Origin: Limnochorda pilosa | Lineage (GTDB): Bacteria > Bacillota > Limnochordia > Limnochordales > Limnochordaceae | Assembly (NCBI RefSeq): GCF_001544015.1 | Contig: NZ_AP014924.1 | Span: 3,720,001 to 3,784,000 of the forward strand | DNA length: 64,000 bases | Direction of reading: 5' to 3' | Shown: piece by piece, positions 41,812 to 50,010 of the stretch | How positions within the stretch are numbered: position 1 is the first letter of the stretch | Layout: each line of letters starts with the position of its first letter | The notes under the pieces: model-generated | Told to the model about the DNA's origin: nothing | Seen by the model: the letters and a program-made list of their open reading frames with translations, nothing else | Databases searched by the model: none | Position numbers and translations under genes: made by a program

Positions 41812-42405
41812 TCACGCCCCTTCGGGCGCCTCCTTGGCCACTTCCACCGGACCATTGTACCGCGACATGGCCGGTCCAATCCCATCCCGCGCCCAGCAGA
41901 GAATGGCATCCACCGCCCGCTCCAGCGCCGCCTCCAGCGTGCGCCACTCGACCGCGGTGAAGCGTCCCAGCACGTGGTCCACCATCCGCCCTGGATCGCC
42001 CGGGTCGCCCACTCCCACCCGCAAGCGAGGGTACGCCTGGCTGCCCAGGTGGGCTTCCACCGACCTCAGGCCGTTGTGCCCCCCGGCCGAGCCGCCGGCA
42101 CGCATCCGCAACGTCCCCAGGGGTAGGTGGACGTCGTCGGCGACCAGCATGAGCCGCTCCAGCGGGAGCTGCTGAGGCCTGTGGCGGGCCACCGCCCTGC
42201 CGCTCTCGTTCATGAAGGTGAGGGGACGGACCAGGAGCAGCTCCTCGCCCTCCAGGTCCGCCGTCAGGGTGCTAGCCAGGCGGGCGTCTCTCCAGGCCCG
42301 CGCGCCCAGCCGCGACGCCAGCCGCTCGACCACCTCAAAGCCCACGTTGTGCCGGGTGCGGTGGTAGCGGCTGCCCGGATTGCCCAGCCCGACGACCATC
42401 CGCAT
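41812..42405 (-). CDS. pth: Peptidyl-tRNA hydrolase
   Basis: A 197-residue protein from ATG 42405 (MRMVVGLGNPGSRYHRTRHN). GLGNPG and H-N (catalytic His20 region), FMNESGRAV, DDVHLPLG and GGSAGGHNGLRSVEAHLGS are family signatures. It frees peptidyl-tRNAs from stalled ribosomes. Ten bases separate it from ctc. In Bacillus this gene is named spoVC. Confidence 0.95.
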   Translation of the reverse strand: MRMVVGLGNPGSRYHRTRHNVGFEVVERLASRLGARAWRDARLASTLTADLEGEELLLVRPLTFMNESGRAVARHRPQQLPLERLMLVADDVHLPLGTLRMRAGGSAGGHNGLRSVEAHLGSQAYPRLRVGVGDPGDPGRMVDHVLGRFTAVEWRTLEAALERAVDAILCWARDGIGPAMSRYNGPVEVAKEAPEGA

Positions 42406-42414
42406 GGCAGGCGG

Positions 42415-43047
42415 CTACGCCTCGGGCTGCTCGCCAGGCTCGGGCTTCGCCGCGCGCTCCTCAGCCTCGGCTTCGGCAGCCTCGGCGGCCGGCTTGCTGG
42501 GTTCGAGCACCGAGACGACCACCTCGTCAGGCGAATCCAGGATGACCACGCCTTCCGGCACCTGGAGGTCGCGCACGTGCAGGCTCTGTCCGAGGGTCAA
42601 GCCCGAGAGGTCGGCAAGGACGGCTTCCGGAATGCGCTGCGGGAGGGACTTCACCTCGACGGCATGCACGATCTCGCTGATGATGCCTCCATCGTTGGGC
42701 CGCCGGTCGCGGCCTTCGAACCGAACGGGCACCCGGGAGACCACCGGGCGGTCCATGGGAACCCGGTACAAGTCCGCGTGCTCGAAGGAGCCCCGCACGG
42801 GATGCCGGCTCAGGTCCTTGATGAGGACCGTATGCCGGTCCGGGCGACCTTGGATCTCTACCTCCACCAGGTGTGCGGAACCCGCTTTCTCGTACACCTT
42901 GGCCAGAAGCTGCTGATCGACGGCCAGAGCCTCGCTCTCGATGCCCGGTCCGTAGAGGACGGCCGGCACCTGCCCGGCGGCGCGCAAGCGCCGGCTCGCG
43001 CCCTTGCCCGGGTCGCGGGGGACGGCGGTCAGGGTGAACACAGCCAC
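42415..43047 (-). CDS. ctc: Ribosomal protein bL25 (Ctc, general stress type)
   Basis: A 210-residue TL5/CTC protein. The N-terminal 5S rRNA-binding domain is ASRRLRAAGQVPAVLYGPGI; HTVLIKDLSRHPVRGSFEHA and DLYRVPMDRPV are the L25 core. The C-terminal domain follows, with an Ala/Glu-rich tail (AAEAAEAEAEERAAKPEP). Located between prs and pth as in Bacillus. Confidence 0.93.
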   Translation of the reverse strand: MAVFTLTAVPRDPGKGASRRLRAAGQVPAVLYGPGIESEALAVDQQLLAKVYEKAGSAHLVEVEIQGRPDRHTVLIKDLSRHPVRGSFEHADLYRVPMDRPVVSRVPVRFEGRDRRPNDGGIISEIVHAVEVKSLPQRIPEAVLADLSGLTLGQSLHVRDLQVPEGVVILDSPDEVVVSVLEPSKPAAEAAEAEAEERAAKPEPGEQPEA

Positions 43048-43118
43048 GTTCGCCCCTCCTTTACCTATTCAACGCCCTCCATTCTAGCCCGCGCCCGGCG
43101 CCCGGTCAATTGGGCAGG

Positions 43119-44072
43119 TCAGACTTCGAAGAGCTGGCTCACGGAGATCTCCTCGAAGATGTGCCGGATTGCCTGGGCGAACAGCGGCGCCACGGTGAGC
43201 ACCCGCACCTTACCGTTGGCCCGCTCGGGCGGGAGAGGGATGCTGTCGGTCACCACGATCTCCTTCAAGACCGAGCGCTCCAAGCGCTGATAGGCGTCCC
43301 CCGAGAAGACAGGATGGGTGGCGCAGGCGTAGACCTCCCGGGCCCCTTCGGCCAGCAGGGCCTCCGCGGCCTTGATGATGGTACCACCCGTGTCGATGAT
43401 GTCGTCCATCAGGATGGCGACGCCGCCCCCCACCTCGCCGATGACGTGCATGATCTCGGCGACGTTGGGGCTGGGCCGGCGCTTGTCCATGATGGCCAGG
43501 GGCGCGTGCAGTCTCTCCGAGAGTTCCCGGGCCCGGGCGACGCCGCCCACGTCGGGCGAGACCACCACCATCTCCCCCAGGTTCTTGTCCAGGAAGTAGC
43601 GAGTCAGGATGGGCAGCGCCTTGAGGTTGTCCACGGGACCGTCGAAGAAACCCTGGATCTGGCCCGCGTGCAGGTCCATGGTGAGGATGCGGTCGGCACC
43701 GGCGGTGGTGATCAGGTCGGCCACGAGCTTGGCCACGATCGGGTCGTGGGGCGCGAGCTTCCGGTCCTGACGGGCGTACCCGTAGTAGGGGATGACGGCC
43801 GTGATGGACTTGGCCGAAGCGCGCTTGAGCGCGTCGATCATGATCAGGATCTCCATCAGGTTGGTATCCGCCGGCGCGCAGGTGGGCTGGATGACGAAGC
43901 ACTCGGCGCCCCGAACCGTCTCCCCGATGCGGACGTTGATCTCGCCGTCCTGGAAGCGTCCCACCTCCGCCTTGCCCATGGGAAGCTCCAGGTACCTCGC
44001 GATGTCGTTGGCGAGCTTCGGGTTGGCTGTTCCCGTGAAGAGACGGATCTTCTTGCGGTACTCGTAGTTCAT
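43119..44072 (-). CDS. prs: Ribose-phosphate pyrophosphokinase
   Basis: A 317-residue protein from ATG 44072 (MNYEYRKKIRLFTGTANPKL); the frame extends to 44597 but the conserved start is here. IPYYGYARQDRKLAPHDPI, TMDLHAGQIQGFFDGPVDNL and the PRPP loop LMDDIIDTGGTI are diagnostic. It makes PRPP from ribose-5-phosphate and ATP for nucleotide, His and Trp synthesis. Its ATG overlaps the glmU stop by four bases (ATGA). Confidence 0.96.
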   Translation of the reverse strand: MNYEYRKKIRLFTGTANPKLANDIARYLELPMGKAEVGRFQDGEINVRIGETVRGAECFVIQPTCAPADTNLMEILIMIDALKRASAKSITAVIPYYGYARQDRKLAPHDPIVAKLVADLITTAGADRILTMDLHAGQIQGFFDGPVDNLKALPILTRYFLDKNLGEMVVVSPDVGGVARARELSERLHAPLAIMDKRRPSPNVAEIMHVIGEVGGGVAILMDDIIDTGGTIIKAAEALLAEGAREVYACATHPVFSGDAYQRLERSVLKEIVVTDSIPLPPERANGKVRVLTVAPLFAQAIRHIFEEISVSQLFEV

Positions 44073-45481
44073 CGCTCGCCTGCCCCCCTCTCCCCGTCGT
44101 TCGACCGCCTGCGCCCCGCCCAGCGTTCCACGTTCCGCTGGCGCCCGCGGCCGATGGCCAGGGCCTCGGCCGGGACCCGGCGGGTGATGACCGACCCCGC
44201 GGCCACGTAGGCGCCCTCGCCTACGGTCACCGGGGCGACCAGGCTCGAGTTGCTGCCGATGAAGGCATCGTCCCCGACGACGGTCCGGTGCTTCTGCCGG
44301 CCGTCGTAGTTGCAGGTGATGGTGCCCGCGCCGACGTTGACGCCCGCGCCCAGGGTCGCGTCGCCCACGTAGCTCAGGTGCGGCACCTTGGTGCCCGCTC
44401 CGATCGTGCTGTTCTTCACCTCGACGAAGTCCCCCACCTTGACCCGCGCCGCGAGCCGGGCCCCCGGACGCAGGTAGGCGAAAGGACCGATGCGGCAGGC
44501 CTCTCCCACGTCCGCCTCCAGGAGGACGCTCATCTGCACCTCGACGTCGTCGCCCAACCGGCTGTCCACGAGTCGGGCGTTGGGCCCCAGCCGACACCGC
44601 GCCCCCACGCGGGTGCGCCCTTCCAGGAAGGTGAAGGGGAGCAGCACCGTGTCCTGCCCGAGCTCCACCTCCTCGTCTACGAAGGTGGTGTCGGGGTCGA
44701 TCACGGTGACGCCCTGAACCATCCAGTGTTCCAGGATGCGGCGCCGCAGGACTTTCTCGGCCCGAGCGAGCTGGACCCGATCGTTGATGCCTTGGATCTC
44801 CTCAGCGTCCTCGAGGCGGACGGTCTCCACGCCGCCCTCGCGGGCCAGCCTGGCCACCGCGTCGGGCAGGTAGTACTCTCCCTGCCGGTTGGCGGCCTCC
44901 ACCTCGGGAAGCACCCGGCGCAAGGCGGCCAGATCGAAGAGGTAGAGGCCGGCGTTGATCTCGCGCACGCGCCGGGTTTCGGGGTCGGCGTCCTTCTCCT
45001 CCACGACGCGCACGAACCGCCCGCCGGCAGGGTCCCGAACGATGCGACCGTAGCCCGTGGGGTCGGCTGCTTCGGCCGTAAGCAGGGTGCAGAGCGTCTC
45101 CCCCGGCCTGTGGGCCTCGTGCAGGCGCCGAACGGTGCCGGCGCGAAGGAGCGGGGTATCCCCGTAGGCCACCAGCACGGTGCCCGATACCACTCCGTCC
45201 AGGGCCGCCATCGCCTGAAGGACCGCGTGGGCGGTACCCAGGGGCTCGGCCTGCCGCGCAACCCGCAGGATGACCCCGGGAACCTCCCCCGCTACCCGGG
45301 CCACCTCTTCGGCCTGGTGACCCACCACCACCACCTGGCGATGGAACCCCGCGTCCCGGAGGACCGCCTGAACCTTCTGTAGCATGGGCTGCCCTCCGAC
45401 GGGGTGCAGGACCTTCGCTCGCTCTGAGCGCATGCGCGTGCCCAGACCTGCCGCCAGGACGACCGCCCAGGCCTCTTCCAT
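44069..45481 (-). CDS. glmU: Bifunctional UDP-GlcNAc pyrophosphorylase/GlcN-1-P acetyltransferase
   Basis: A 470-residue protein from ATG 45481. The uridyltransferase starts MEEAWAVVLAAGLGTRMRSE and contains LVAYGDTPLLR and GYGRIVRDP. From residue about 255 a left-handed beta-helix of hexapeptide repeats forms the acetyltransferase (GPFAYLRPGARLAARVKVGD, LSYVGDATLGAGVNVGAGTI and the N-Y-D-G-x-x-K-H-x-T motif). It supplies UDP-GlcNAc for peptidoglycan. It is followed by prs as in Bacillus. spoVG, usually upstream, is absent; ytaF stands there instead. Confidence 0.95.
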   Translation of the reverse strand: MEEAWAVVLAAGLGTRMRSERAKVLHPVGGQPMLQKVQAVLRDAGFHRQVVVVGHQAEEVARVAGEVPGVILRVARQAEPLGTAHAVLQAMAALDGVVSGTVLVAYGDTPLLRAGTVRRLHEAHRPGETLCTLLTAEAADPTGYGRIVRDPAGGRFVRVVEEKDADPETRRVREINAGLYLFDLAALRRVLPEVEAANRQGEYYLPDAVARLAREGGVETVRLEDAEEIQGINDRVQLARAEKVLRRRILEHWMVQGVTVIDPDTTFVDEEVELGQDTVLLPFTFLEGRTRVGARCRLGPNARLVDSRLGDDVEVQMSVLLEADVGEACRIGPFAYLRPGARLAARVKVGDFVEVKNSTIGAGTKVPHLSYVGDATLGAGVNVGAGTITCNYDGRQKHRTVVGDDAFIGSNSSLVAPVTVGEGAYVAAGSVITRRVPAEALAIGRGRQRNVERWAGRRRSNDGERGAGER

Positions 45482-45638
45482 GGGACCGTCTCGCCTCCCC
45501 GCCTCACCCGGTGCCGCGCGAAGGTGCGCCGCCTTCGTCGGTCCGATCCTTACCGTACCCCTTCCGGGCCATGCCCCACCTTCTTCACCCACCGTCCAGT
45601 TCCTGCGCCCCCGTTCCTTCCAGGCAGCTCCTGTGGTG

Positions 45639-46268
45639 TCACGGGCCCACCCTTCCGATCTGGGCCAGCCCCAGGATGACCAGGATCAGCCCCGGTAGCA
45701 ACCGTTGCCTACCGCGGGACCACCGTGCCCCCAGGCGGGTCGCGAGCTCCATGCCCGTCCGGGTGAGGGTGTAGAGGCCGAGGCCCACCCATGCCGGCAG
45801 CAGCGGCGTTACCGGCAACCCGGCCATGGCCAGTCCCACCCCGACGGCATCCAGGGAGAGCGCGACGCCCAGGATCAGGGCCTCGGCCGGTTCGATGCGG
45901 CCGGAAAGGTCTCGATCCGCCCGGGCTGGGTCCACCAGCACCTGGATCACCAGACCCACCTGCGGGAGAGAAAAGGAGAGGAGCGGGCCTTTCTGGCCGG
46001 CGTGGGCCTCCCCCCACCCCTGGAGCAGCCTCCAGAGGCCCACCGCGAGGAGCACCCAGCCTGAGAGTGCACGGCCCGAGACGAAGGTGAGACCGGTCAC
46101 CAGCCGGGCGGCTGCCATGGAGGCACCGAGCCCCACCGCGCTGCAGGCGGCCAGGGTCAACAGCGAGCGCCCGGGTACCTGGATGCGCCGCGCCCCGAAG
46201 GAGAGACCCACGAAGAAGCCGTCCAGGCTCAGGGCCACCACCAGCGAGAGGACTTCCCATGCGTTCAT
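45639..46268 (-). CDS. ytaF: Sporulation membrane protein YtaF (MntP superfamily)
   Basis: A 209-residue protein; ATG 46268 (MNAWEVLSLVVALSLDGFFV). Six hydrophobic helices are visible. Helix pairs with conserved S-L-D (ALSLDGFFVGLSFGARRI and VALSLDAVGVGLAMAG) identify the MntP/YtaF superfamily. The cytoplasmic D-P-x-x-A-D-x-D-x-S-G-x-I segment (DPARADRDLSGRIEPAEALI) is characteristic of YtaF. Its function in sporulation is poorly defined. In Bacillus ytaF lies elsewhere; here it sits where spoVG would be, between tRNA-Gln and glmU. Confidence 0.85.
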   Translation of the reverse strand: MNAWEVLSLVVALSLDGFFVGLSFGARRIQVPGRSLLTLAACSAVGLGASMAAARLVTGLTFVSGRALSGWVLLAVGLWRLLQGWGEAHAGQKGPLLSFSLPQVGLVIQVLVDPARADRDLSGRIEPAEALILGVALSLDAVGVGLAMAGLPVTPLLPAWVGLGLYTLTRTGMELATRLGARWSRGRQRLLPGLILVILGLAQIGRVGP

Positions 46269-46378
46269 GTCATCGCCCCCGTCCGGCCCCATCCTATGAG
46301 CGGGGTCCGGAAGGGGTCGGGGGGGGTGAGGCTCCGGGGTTCTACCGGCGGATGCTCGCTGCACCCTCCCCGCGAGCG

Positions 46379-46410
46379 CGCGAGGCCGGAGGGAGCCCTC
46401 CGGCCTCGCG
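46379..46410. repeat. Strong 15-bp hairpin without T-run
   Basis: CGCGAGGCCGGAGGG (46379-46393) and CCCTCCGGCCTCGCG (46396-46410) are perfect inverted copies separated by two bases. It lies between tRNA-Gln and ytaF; no T-stretch follows on either strand. It may limit read-through from the tRNA. Confidence 0.6.
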
Positions 46411-46483
46411 AAAGGGGTATGGGCCGCCGCATCTCCCCACGGCTGGAGCCGGAGGCCTGCGACGGCCGCGCCTTCGTCAGCTA

Positions 46484-46558
46484 TGGCTGGGGCGGCAGGG
46501 CTCGAACCTGCAATCCGAGATCCAAAGTCTCGTGTGTTACCGGTTACACCACGCCCCA
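46484..46558 (-). tRNA. tRNA-Gln(TTG)
   Basis: 75 bases with encoded CCA. Acceptor TGGGGCG/CGCCCCA, D arm with GGTGTAACCGGTAACAC, anticodon loop CTTTGGA with anticodon TTG, T arm GCAGG-TTCGAGC-CCTGC. Promoter is at 46570-46599. Confidence 0.93.
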
Positions 46559-46569
46559 CCGGCGCCCCC

Positions 46570-46599
46570 ATTCTAGCAGGCCCGGCGCGCGCCTGTCAA
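46570..46599 (-). promoter_or_regulatory. Promoter of tRNA-Gln
   Basis: On the minus strand TTGACA (46594-46599), 18 bases, TAGAAT (46570-46575), 12 bases before the tRNA 5' end. Confidence 0.75.
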
Positions 46600-46615
46600 C
46601 GAACGGTCGGACGCG

Positions 46616-47467
46616 TCAGGCCAGCCGGCTGGTCCCTGCCGCCGCGGCCGGAGGGCAGCCGGGCAGACGGGGGCTCATCCGCACCCGTACCCGCCGTTCG
46701 TCCACGTCCACCTGCTCGATGAGGGCCACCGCCACGTACTCCTTCAGTCGCTTCTCGGCCGGCTCCGCCGTCTCGATGAGGACCCCCACGCCGACGGGCT
46801 CCACCTCGAACTCGCGCGCCAAGTCCACCAGCCCGCGGGCGCTTCCGCCGTTGCGCATGAAGTCGTCCACGATCAGGAGCCGGTGAACCCCCTCCAGGGC
46901 CTTCTTGGCCAGGGTCATGGTCTCCACCCGCGCCCCTGAGCTCGACAGGTAGTTCATGGTGACCACAGGACCCTCCGAGAGCCTGGCCGAGCGGCGCACC
47001 ATCACCAGGGGGACCCGCAGGGCCCGGGCGGTCATGAGGGCGATGGGGATGCCGCGGGCCTCGACGGTCATCACGGCCTCGGGGCCCCGGTCGCGGAAGA
47101 GGGTGGCGAAGAGGCGGCCGATGCGTTCCAGGAGAACGGGGTCGGCCACCAGGTCGCCCAGGTAGAGGAACCCCCCGGCGAGGATGCGACGCGGATCGGT
47201 CAGGCGCCGGCAGAGCTCGTTGGCCAGCTCCGTCGCCTCGCCTGCGGTCATGAGCGGCAGGAAGCGTATCCCGCCGCCGGCGCCCACCCGGCTCTCGACC
47301 ACGCCGGCCCCCTCCGCCGCCAGGACCTCGCGAACCAGGGCCACGTCCTCGCTGAGGGACGACTTGGCCGCCCCGAACTCCGTGGCGAGATCGTCCAGGT
47401 TCCACCAGCGCCCGGGTTCCTCGATGAGGCGGCGGGTGAGGGCCACAACCCTCTGGCTTCGCCGCAT
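46616..47467 (-). CDS. purR: pur operon repressor PurR
   Basis: A 283-residue protein. The N-terminal winged helix (RRSQRVVALTRRLIEEPGRW, NLDDLATEFGAAKSSLSEDV) is fused to a PRT-fold domain whose PRPP motif is LLIVDDFMRNGGSARG. VVTMNYLSSSGARVETM matches the PurR family. It binds PurBoxes upstream of purine genes and is released by PRPP. Start at ATG 47467; the nucleotidyltransferase gene upstream ends four bases before it. The C-terminus has an extended Pro/Ala-rich tail. Confidence 0.92.
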   Translation of the reverse strand: MRRSQRVVALTRRLIEEPGRWWNLDDLATEFGAAKSSLSEDVALVREVLAAEGAGVVESRVGAGGGIRFLPLMTAGEATELANELCRRLTDPRRILAGGFLYLGDLVADPVLLERIGRLFATLFRDRGPEAVMTVEARGIPIALMTARALRVPLVMVRRSARLSEGPVVTMNYLSSSGARVETMTLAKKALEGVHRLLIVDDFMRNGGSARGLVDLAREFEVEPVGVGVLIETAEPAEKRLKEYVAVALIEQVDVDERRVRVRMSPRLPGCPPAAAAGTSRLA

Positions 47468-47470
47468 GGC

Positions 47471-48268
47471 CTAGGAACGCCCCGTGGAGACCGGCCCGGC
47501 CGCGAGGGCGGTTCGCGCCAGCTCCAGGTCGCTGGGTTTGTCGACGTCCACACCGATCTCGGCGTAGGGGGTAAAGACCGCCCGGCCCTTCAGGCCGAGC
47601 ATGTCGTAGATCCTCCTGGCCACATCGTCCGTCGACAGACGGTTCACCGCCAGCTTCACGATCACGCGCGGGCCCAGGAGACGGCTCATGCGCAGCGGGT
47701 TCTTGCGGAGGGTCACCGCCTCCTCCAGGAAGGTGCCGCACCGGTCGATGACGTCGCCCCGGAGCAGGAAGAGGTTGCCGCCCGTCACCACCCCGTCCTT
47801 CAGCCGCATGTAGGTGCGCTCCACCCCCGGGTAGGCGGCCTCGCTCCGCTCGCGCAGCACCACGGGGTAGTAGACGTCCAGCTCGCCCATCTGCCGGCAG
47901 CGGGTGAGGAAATCGTCCACGGCTTCCGGGGTCAGCAAGGGGATGTCAGAGGTGGAGACCAGGATGGGATCCGTCCGGTTCATGCTCCCCAGGTGCTCGA
48001 TGCCCGCCCGCACGTTGGCCATCACGTCAGGTCCCGGAGCGATCCGCTCCGCCCGACGGTAGAGAGCGACAACGGGGTCGAGCTCCTGGGGCCCCACCAC
48101 CACCAGACGGCCCACCTGCCCGCTCCCCTGCAGGGCGTCCAGAACGTAGGTCACCATGGGCCGCCCAGCGATCTCGATCAGGGCCTCGTAAGGCGCCGGG
48201 CTGACCTCGCGCAGTCGCCCCGTGTTGGGGGCGCCCGCCAGAACCACCGCGTCCACCAACCGCCCCAC
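47471..48268 (-). CDS. NTP-transferase-fold nucleotidyltransferase
   Basis: A 265-residue protein from GTG 48268. The fold of MobA/IspD-type nucleotidyltransferases is evident: DAVVLAGAPNTGRLREVSPA (an altered form of the usual L-A-G-G-x-x-x-R-M loop), ALIEIAGRPMVTYVLDALQG, then ISTSDIPLLTPEAV-like LVSTSDIPLLTPEAVDDFL and a C-terminal VDVDKPSDLELA. Placement just upstream of purR is shared by many Clostridia. Substrate unknown. The altered first loop makes molybdenum cofactor or CDP-ME use unlikely. Confidence 0.8.
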   Translation of the reverse strand: MGRLVDAVVLAGAPNTGRLREVSPAPYEALIEIAGRPMVTYVLDALQGSGQVGRLVVVGPQELDPVVALYRRAERIAPGPDVMANVRAGIEHLGSMNRTDPILVSTSDIPLLTPEAVDDFLTRCRQMGELDVYYPVVLRERSEAAYPGVERTYMRLKDGVVTGGNLFLLRGDVIDRCGTFLEEAVTLRKNPLRMSRLLGPRVIVKLAVNRLSTDDVARRIYDMLGLKGRAVFTPYAEIGVDVDKPSDLELARTALAAGPVSTGRS

Positions 48269-48312
48269 CTCCCGACTTCGCCAGCCCCTCCGCGGCCCGA
48301 TTTCGGGGTGCG

Positions 48313-49032
48313 CTAGCCGAGCCCGCCGCGGTGCCGCCTGGCCGTCTCTTCCTCCTGCGAGATGAGCAGCATCAGCGCCTGCTCCGCGCTCTCGATGTGG
48401 GCCTTGGCCGTACGGCGGGCGAGCTCCGGGTCGCGGGCGCGCATCGCCTCCACCAGGGCGTAATGCTCCTTGAGGGAGGTGCGAGCTCGAGTCGGATGGG
48501 CCAGGGTACGGGTGCGGAAGCGCTGGATCTGCTCGCTCAGGAGGCTGGTCATCTGGCCGAGGCGCGCGTTCCGGCTCGCCCGGTAGATCAGCTCGTGGAA
48601 GTAGGTGTCGCGCGAGACCAGCTCGTCCATGTCCTCGCCGCCGATGACCTCGCCGATGGCGATCAGGGCGCGCTCCAGCTCGTCGAGCTCCTCGTCGGTG
48701 GCCCGCTCCGCGGCCAGTTCGGCGGCCAGCGCCTCCAGCGCCCCGCGGATCTCGAAGACGTCGGCCACGTCCTTGAGGGAGATGTCGGCCACGTACGCAC
48801 CCTTGCGGGGGATCATCACCACGAAGCCCTCGAGCTCCAGCTTCCGGATGGCCTCCCGGACCGGTGTGCGGCTGACGCCCAGATCCTCCGCGAGCTGGAT
48901 CTCCATCAGGCGCTCGCCCGGATGGAGCTCACCGGCGATGATCGCTGCTCGCAGCCGCTCGAAGACGAGCTCGCGCAGGGGCTTGTACTGGTCCAACTTG
49001 ATGGGAGAGAGCCTCCGGGTCGTACGGTTCAC
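48313..49032 (-). CDS. GntR-family (FadR/FCD type) transcription regulator
   Basis: A 239-residue protein. The winged helix is YKPLRELVFERLRAAIIAGE, LHPGERLMEIQLAEDLGVSR, TPVREAIRKLELEGFVV. The FCD ligand domain includes FEIRGALEALAAELAAERAT, RDTYFHELIYRASRNARLGQ and LKEHYALVEAMRARDPELAR with metal-binding D/H residues. A GntR at this place between purR and ispE occurs in several clostridia. Effector unknown. Start ATG 49032. Confidence 0.9.
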   Translation of the reverse strand: MNRTTRRLSPIKLDQYKPLRELVFERLRAAIIAGELHPGERLMEIQLAEDLGVSRTPVREAIRKLELEGFVVMIPRKGAYVADISLKDVADVFEIRGALEALAAELAAERATDEELDELERALIAIGEVIGGEDMDELVSRDTYFHELIYRASRNARLGQMTSLLSEQIQRFRTRTLAHPTRARTSLKEHYALVEAMRARDPELARRTAKAHIESAEQALMLLISQEEETARRHRGGLG

Positions 49033-49077
49033 GGGTCAGTCCCCCTGGGCGGCGGCCTCCGCGTTCATCCCACTATA

Positions 49078-50010
49078 TCAGGAATTGCGATCCGGGGTCA
49101 ATCGAGGGCTGCCGCGGTCGCCGGGCAGGGTTTCGACCGCCGCCGCCCGATATCCCGCCGTCGCCAGGGTTCCCGACAGGGTCCTGGCTGCCTCGCCGCC
49201 GGCGGCGAGCCCCACCAGCGTGGGGCCGCTCCCGCTCACCACGACGCCCAGGGCCCCCTCTCGGGCCATTCTGGCCGCGAGTGGGGCCAGCTCAGGGAGG
49301 GCCCGGTACGCGACGGGCTCCAGGTCGTTGAAGAGCTTCGCGCCCAGCGCCGCCCGATCCCCGCGACGCCAGGCCGCCAGCGCTCCGTCGATCCGCCCTC
49401 GGGCTGCTTCCAGGTCGCCCGGCTGGCGTCGCGCCCGGTCGAGCTCCTGGTAAGCCCAGGCGGTCGATAGGCGCGCCCCCCGGGGGGAGGCCAGCACCAG
49501 CGCGAGCCGCGGCAGGTCCCCCAGGGGGGTAAGCTGCTCACCCACCCCTTCCATGAGGGCTGCACCGCCCCGCAGGCAGAAGGGGACATCCGCTCCCAAC
49601 CGGAGGCCTAGCCGGGCCAGCTCCTCGTCACCCCAGTCGAGGCCCCACCACCGGCTCAGGCCCACGAGGACGGCGGCCGCGTCGGCGGAGCCACCGGCCA
49701 GCCCCGCCTCCACCGGGATGCGCTTCTCGATCGTGATGCGCACGCGGGGCTCCCGGCCCGCGGCCTGCGCCAGGAGCGCCGCAGCCCGGTGGGCGAGGTT
49801 GGCCCCGCCGGCCGGAACGGCCGGGTCGTCACAGACCACTTCGAGCGCCGGGGCCGGCTGGATCTCGACCCGGTCCTCCAGGTCTACCGCCACGGCCAGG
49901 CTCAAGATCGGGTGGTAGCCGTCCGGGCGGCGCGGCCCCACCGCCAGGCAGAGATTCACCTTGGCCGGCGCCCTGAGAACCATTGGAGCGCCGGAGCCGT
50001 CGAGGGACAT
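49078..50010 (-). CDS. ispE: 4-diphosphocytidyl-2-C-methyl-D-erythritol kinase
   Basis: A 310-residue GHMP kinase. ATG 50010 overlaps the dacF stop by one base; the conserved part starts at VLRAPAKVNLCLAVGPRRPD, with GYHPILSLAVAVDL. The ATP motif PVEAGLAGGSADAAAVLVG and the C-terminal GVVVSGSGPTLVGL follow. It phosphorylates CDP-ME in the non-mevalonate isoprenoid pathway. Confidence 0.95.
   Translation of the reverse strand: MSLDGSGAPMVLRAPAKVNLCLAVGPRRPDGYHPILSLAVAVDLEDRVEIQPAPALEVVCDDPAVPAGGANLAHRAAALLAQAAGREPRVRITIEKRIPVEAGLAGGSADAAAVLVGLSRWWGLDWGDEELARLGLRLGADVPFCLRGGAALMEGVGEQLTPLGDLPRLALVLASPRGARLSTAWAYQELDRARRQPGDLEAARGRIDGALAAWRRGDRAALGAKLFNDLEPVAYRALPELAPLAARMAREGALGVVVSGSGPTLVGLAAGGEAARTLSGTLATAGYRAAAVETLPGDRGSPRLTPDRNS

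Noticed and set aside
44073-44597. N-terminal extension of prs
   Set aside because: It is the antisense of glmU; all Prs proteins start near the ATG at 44072.
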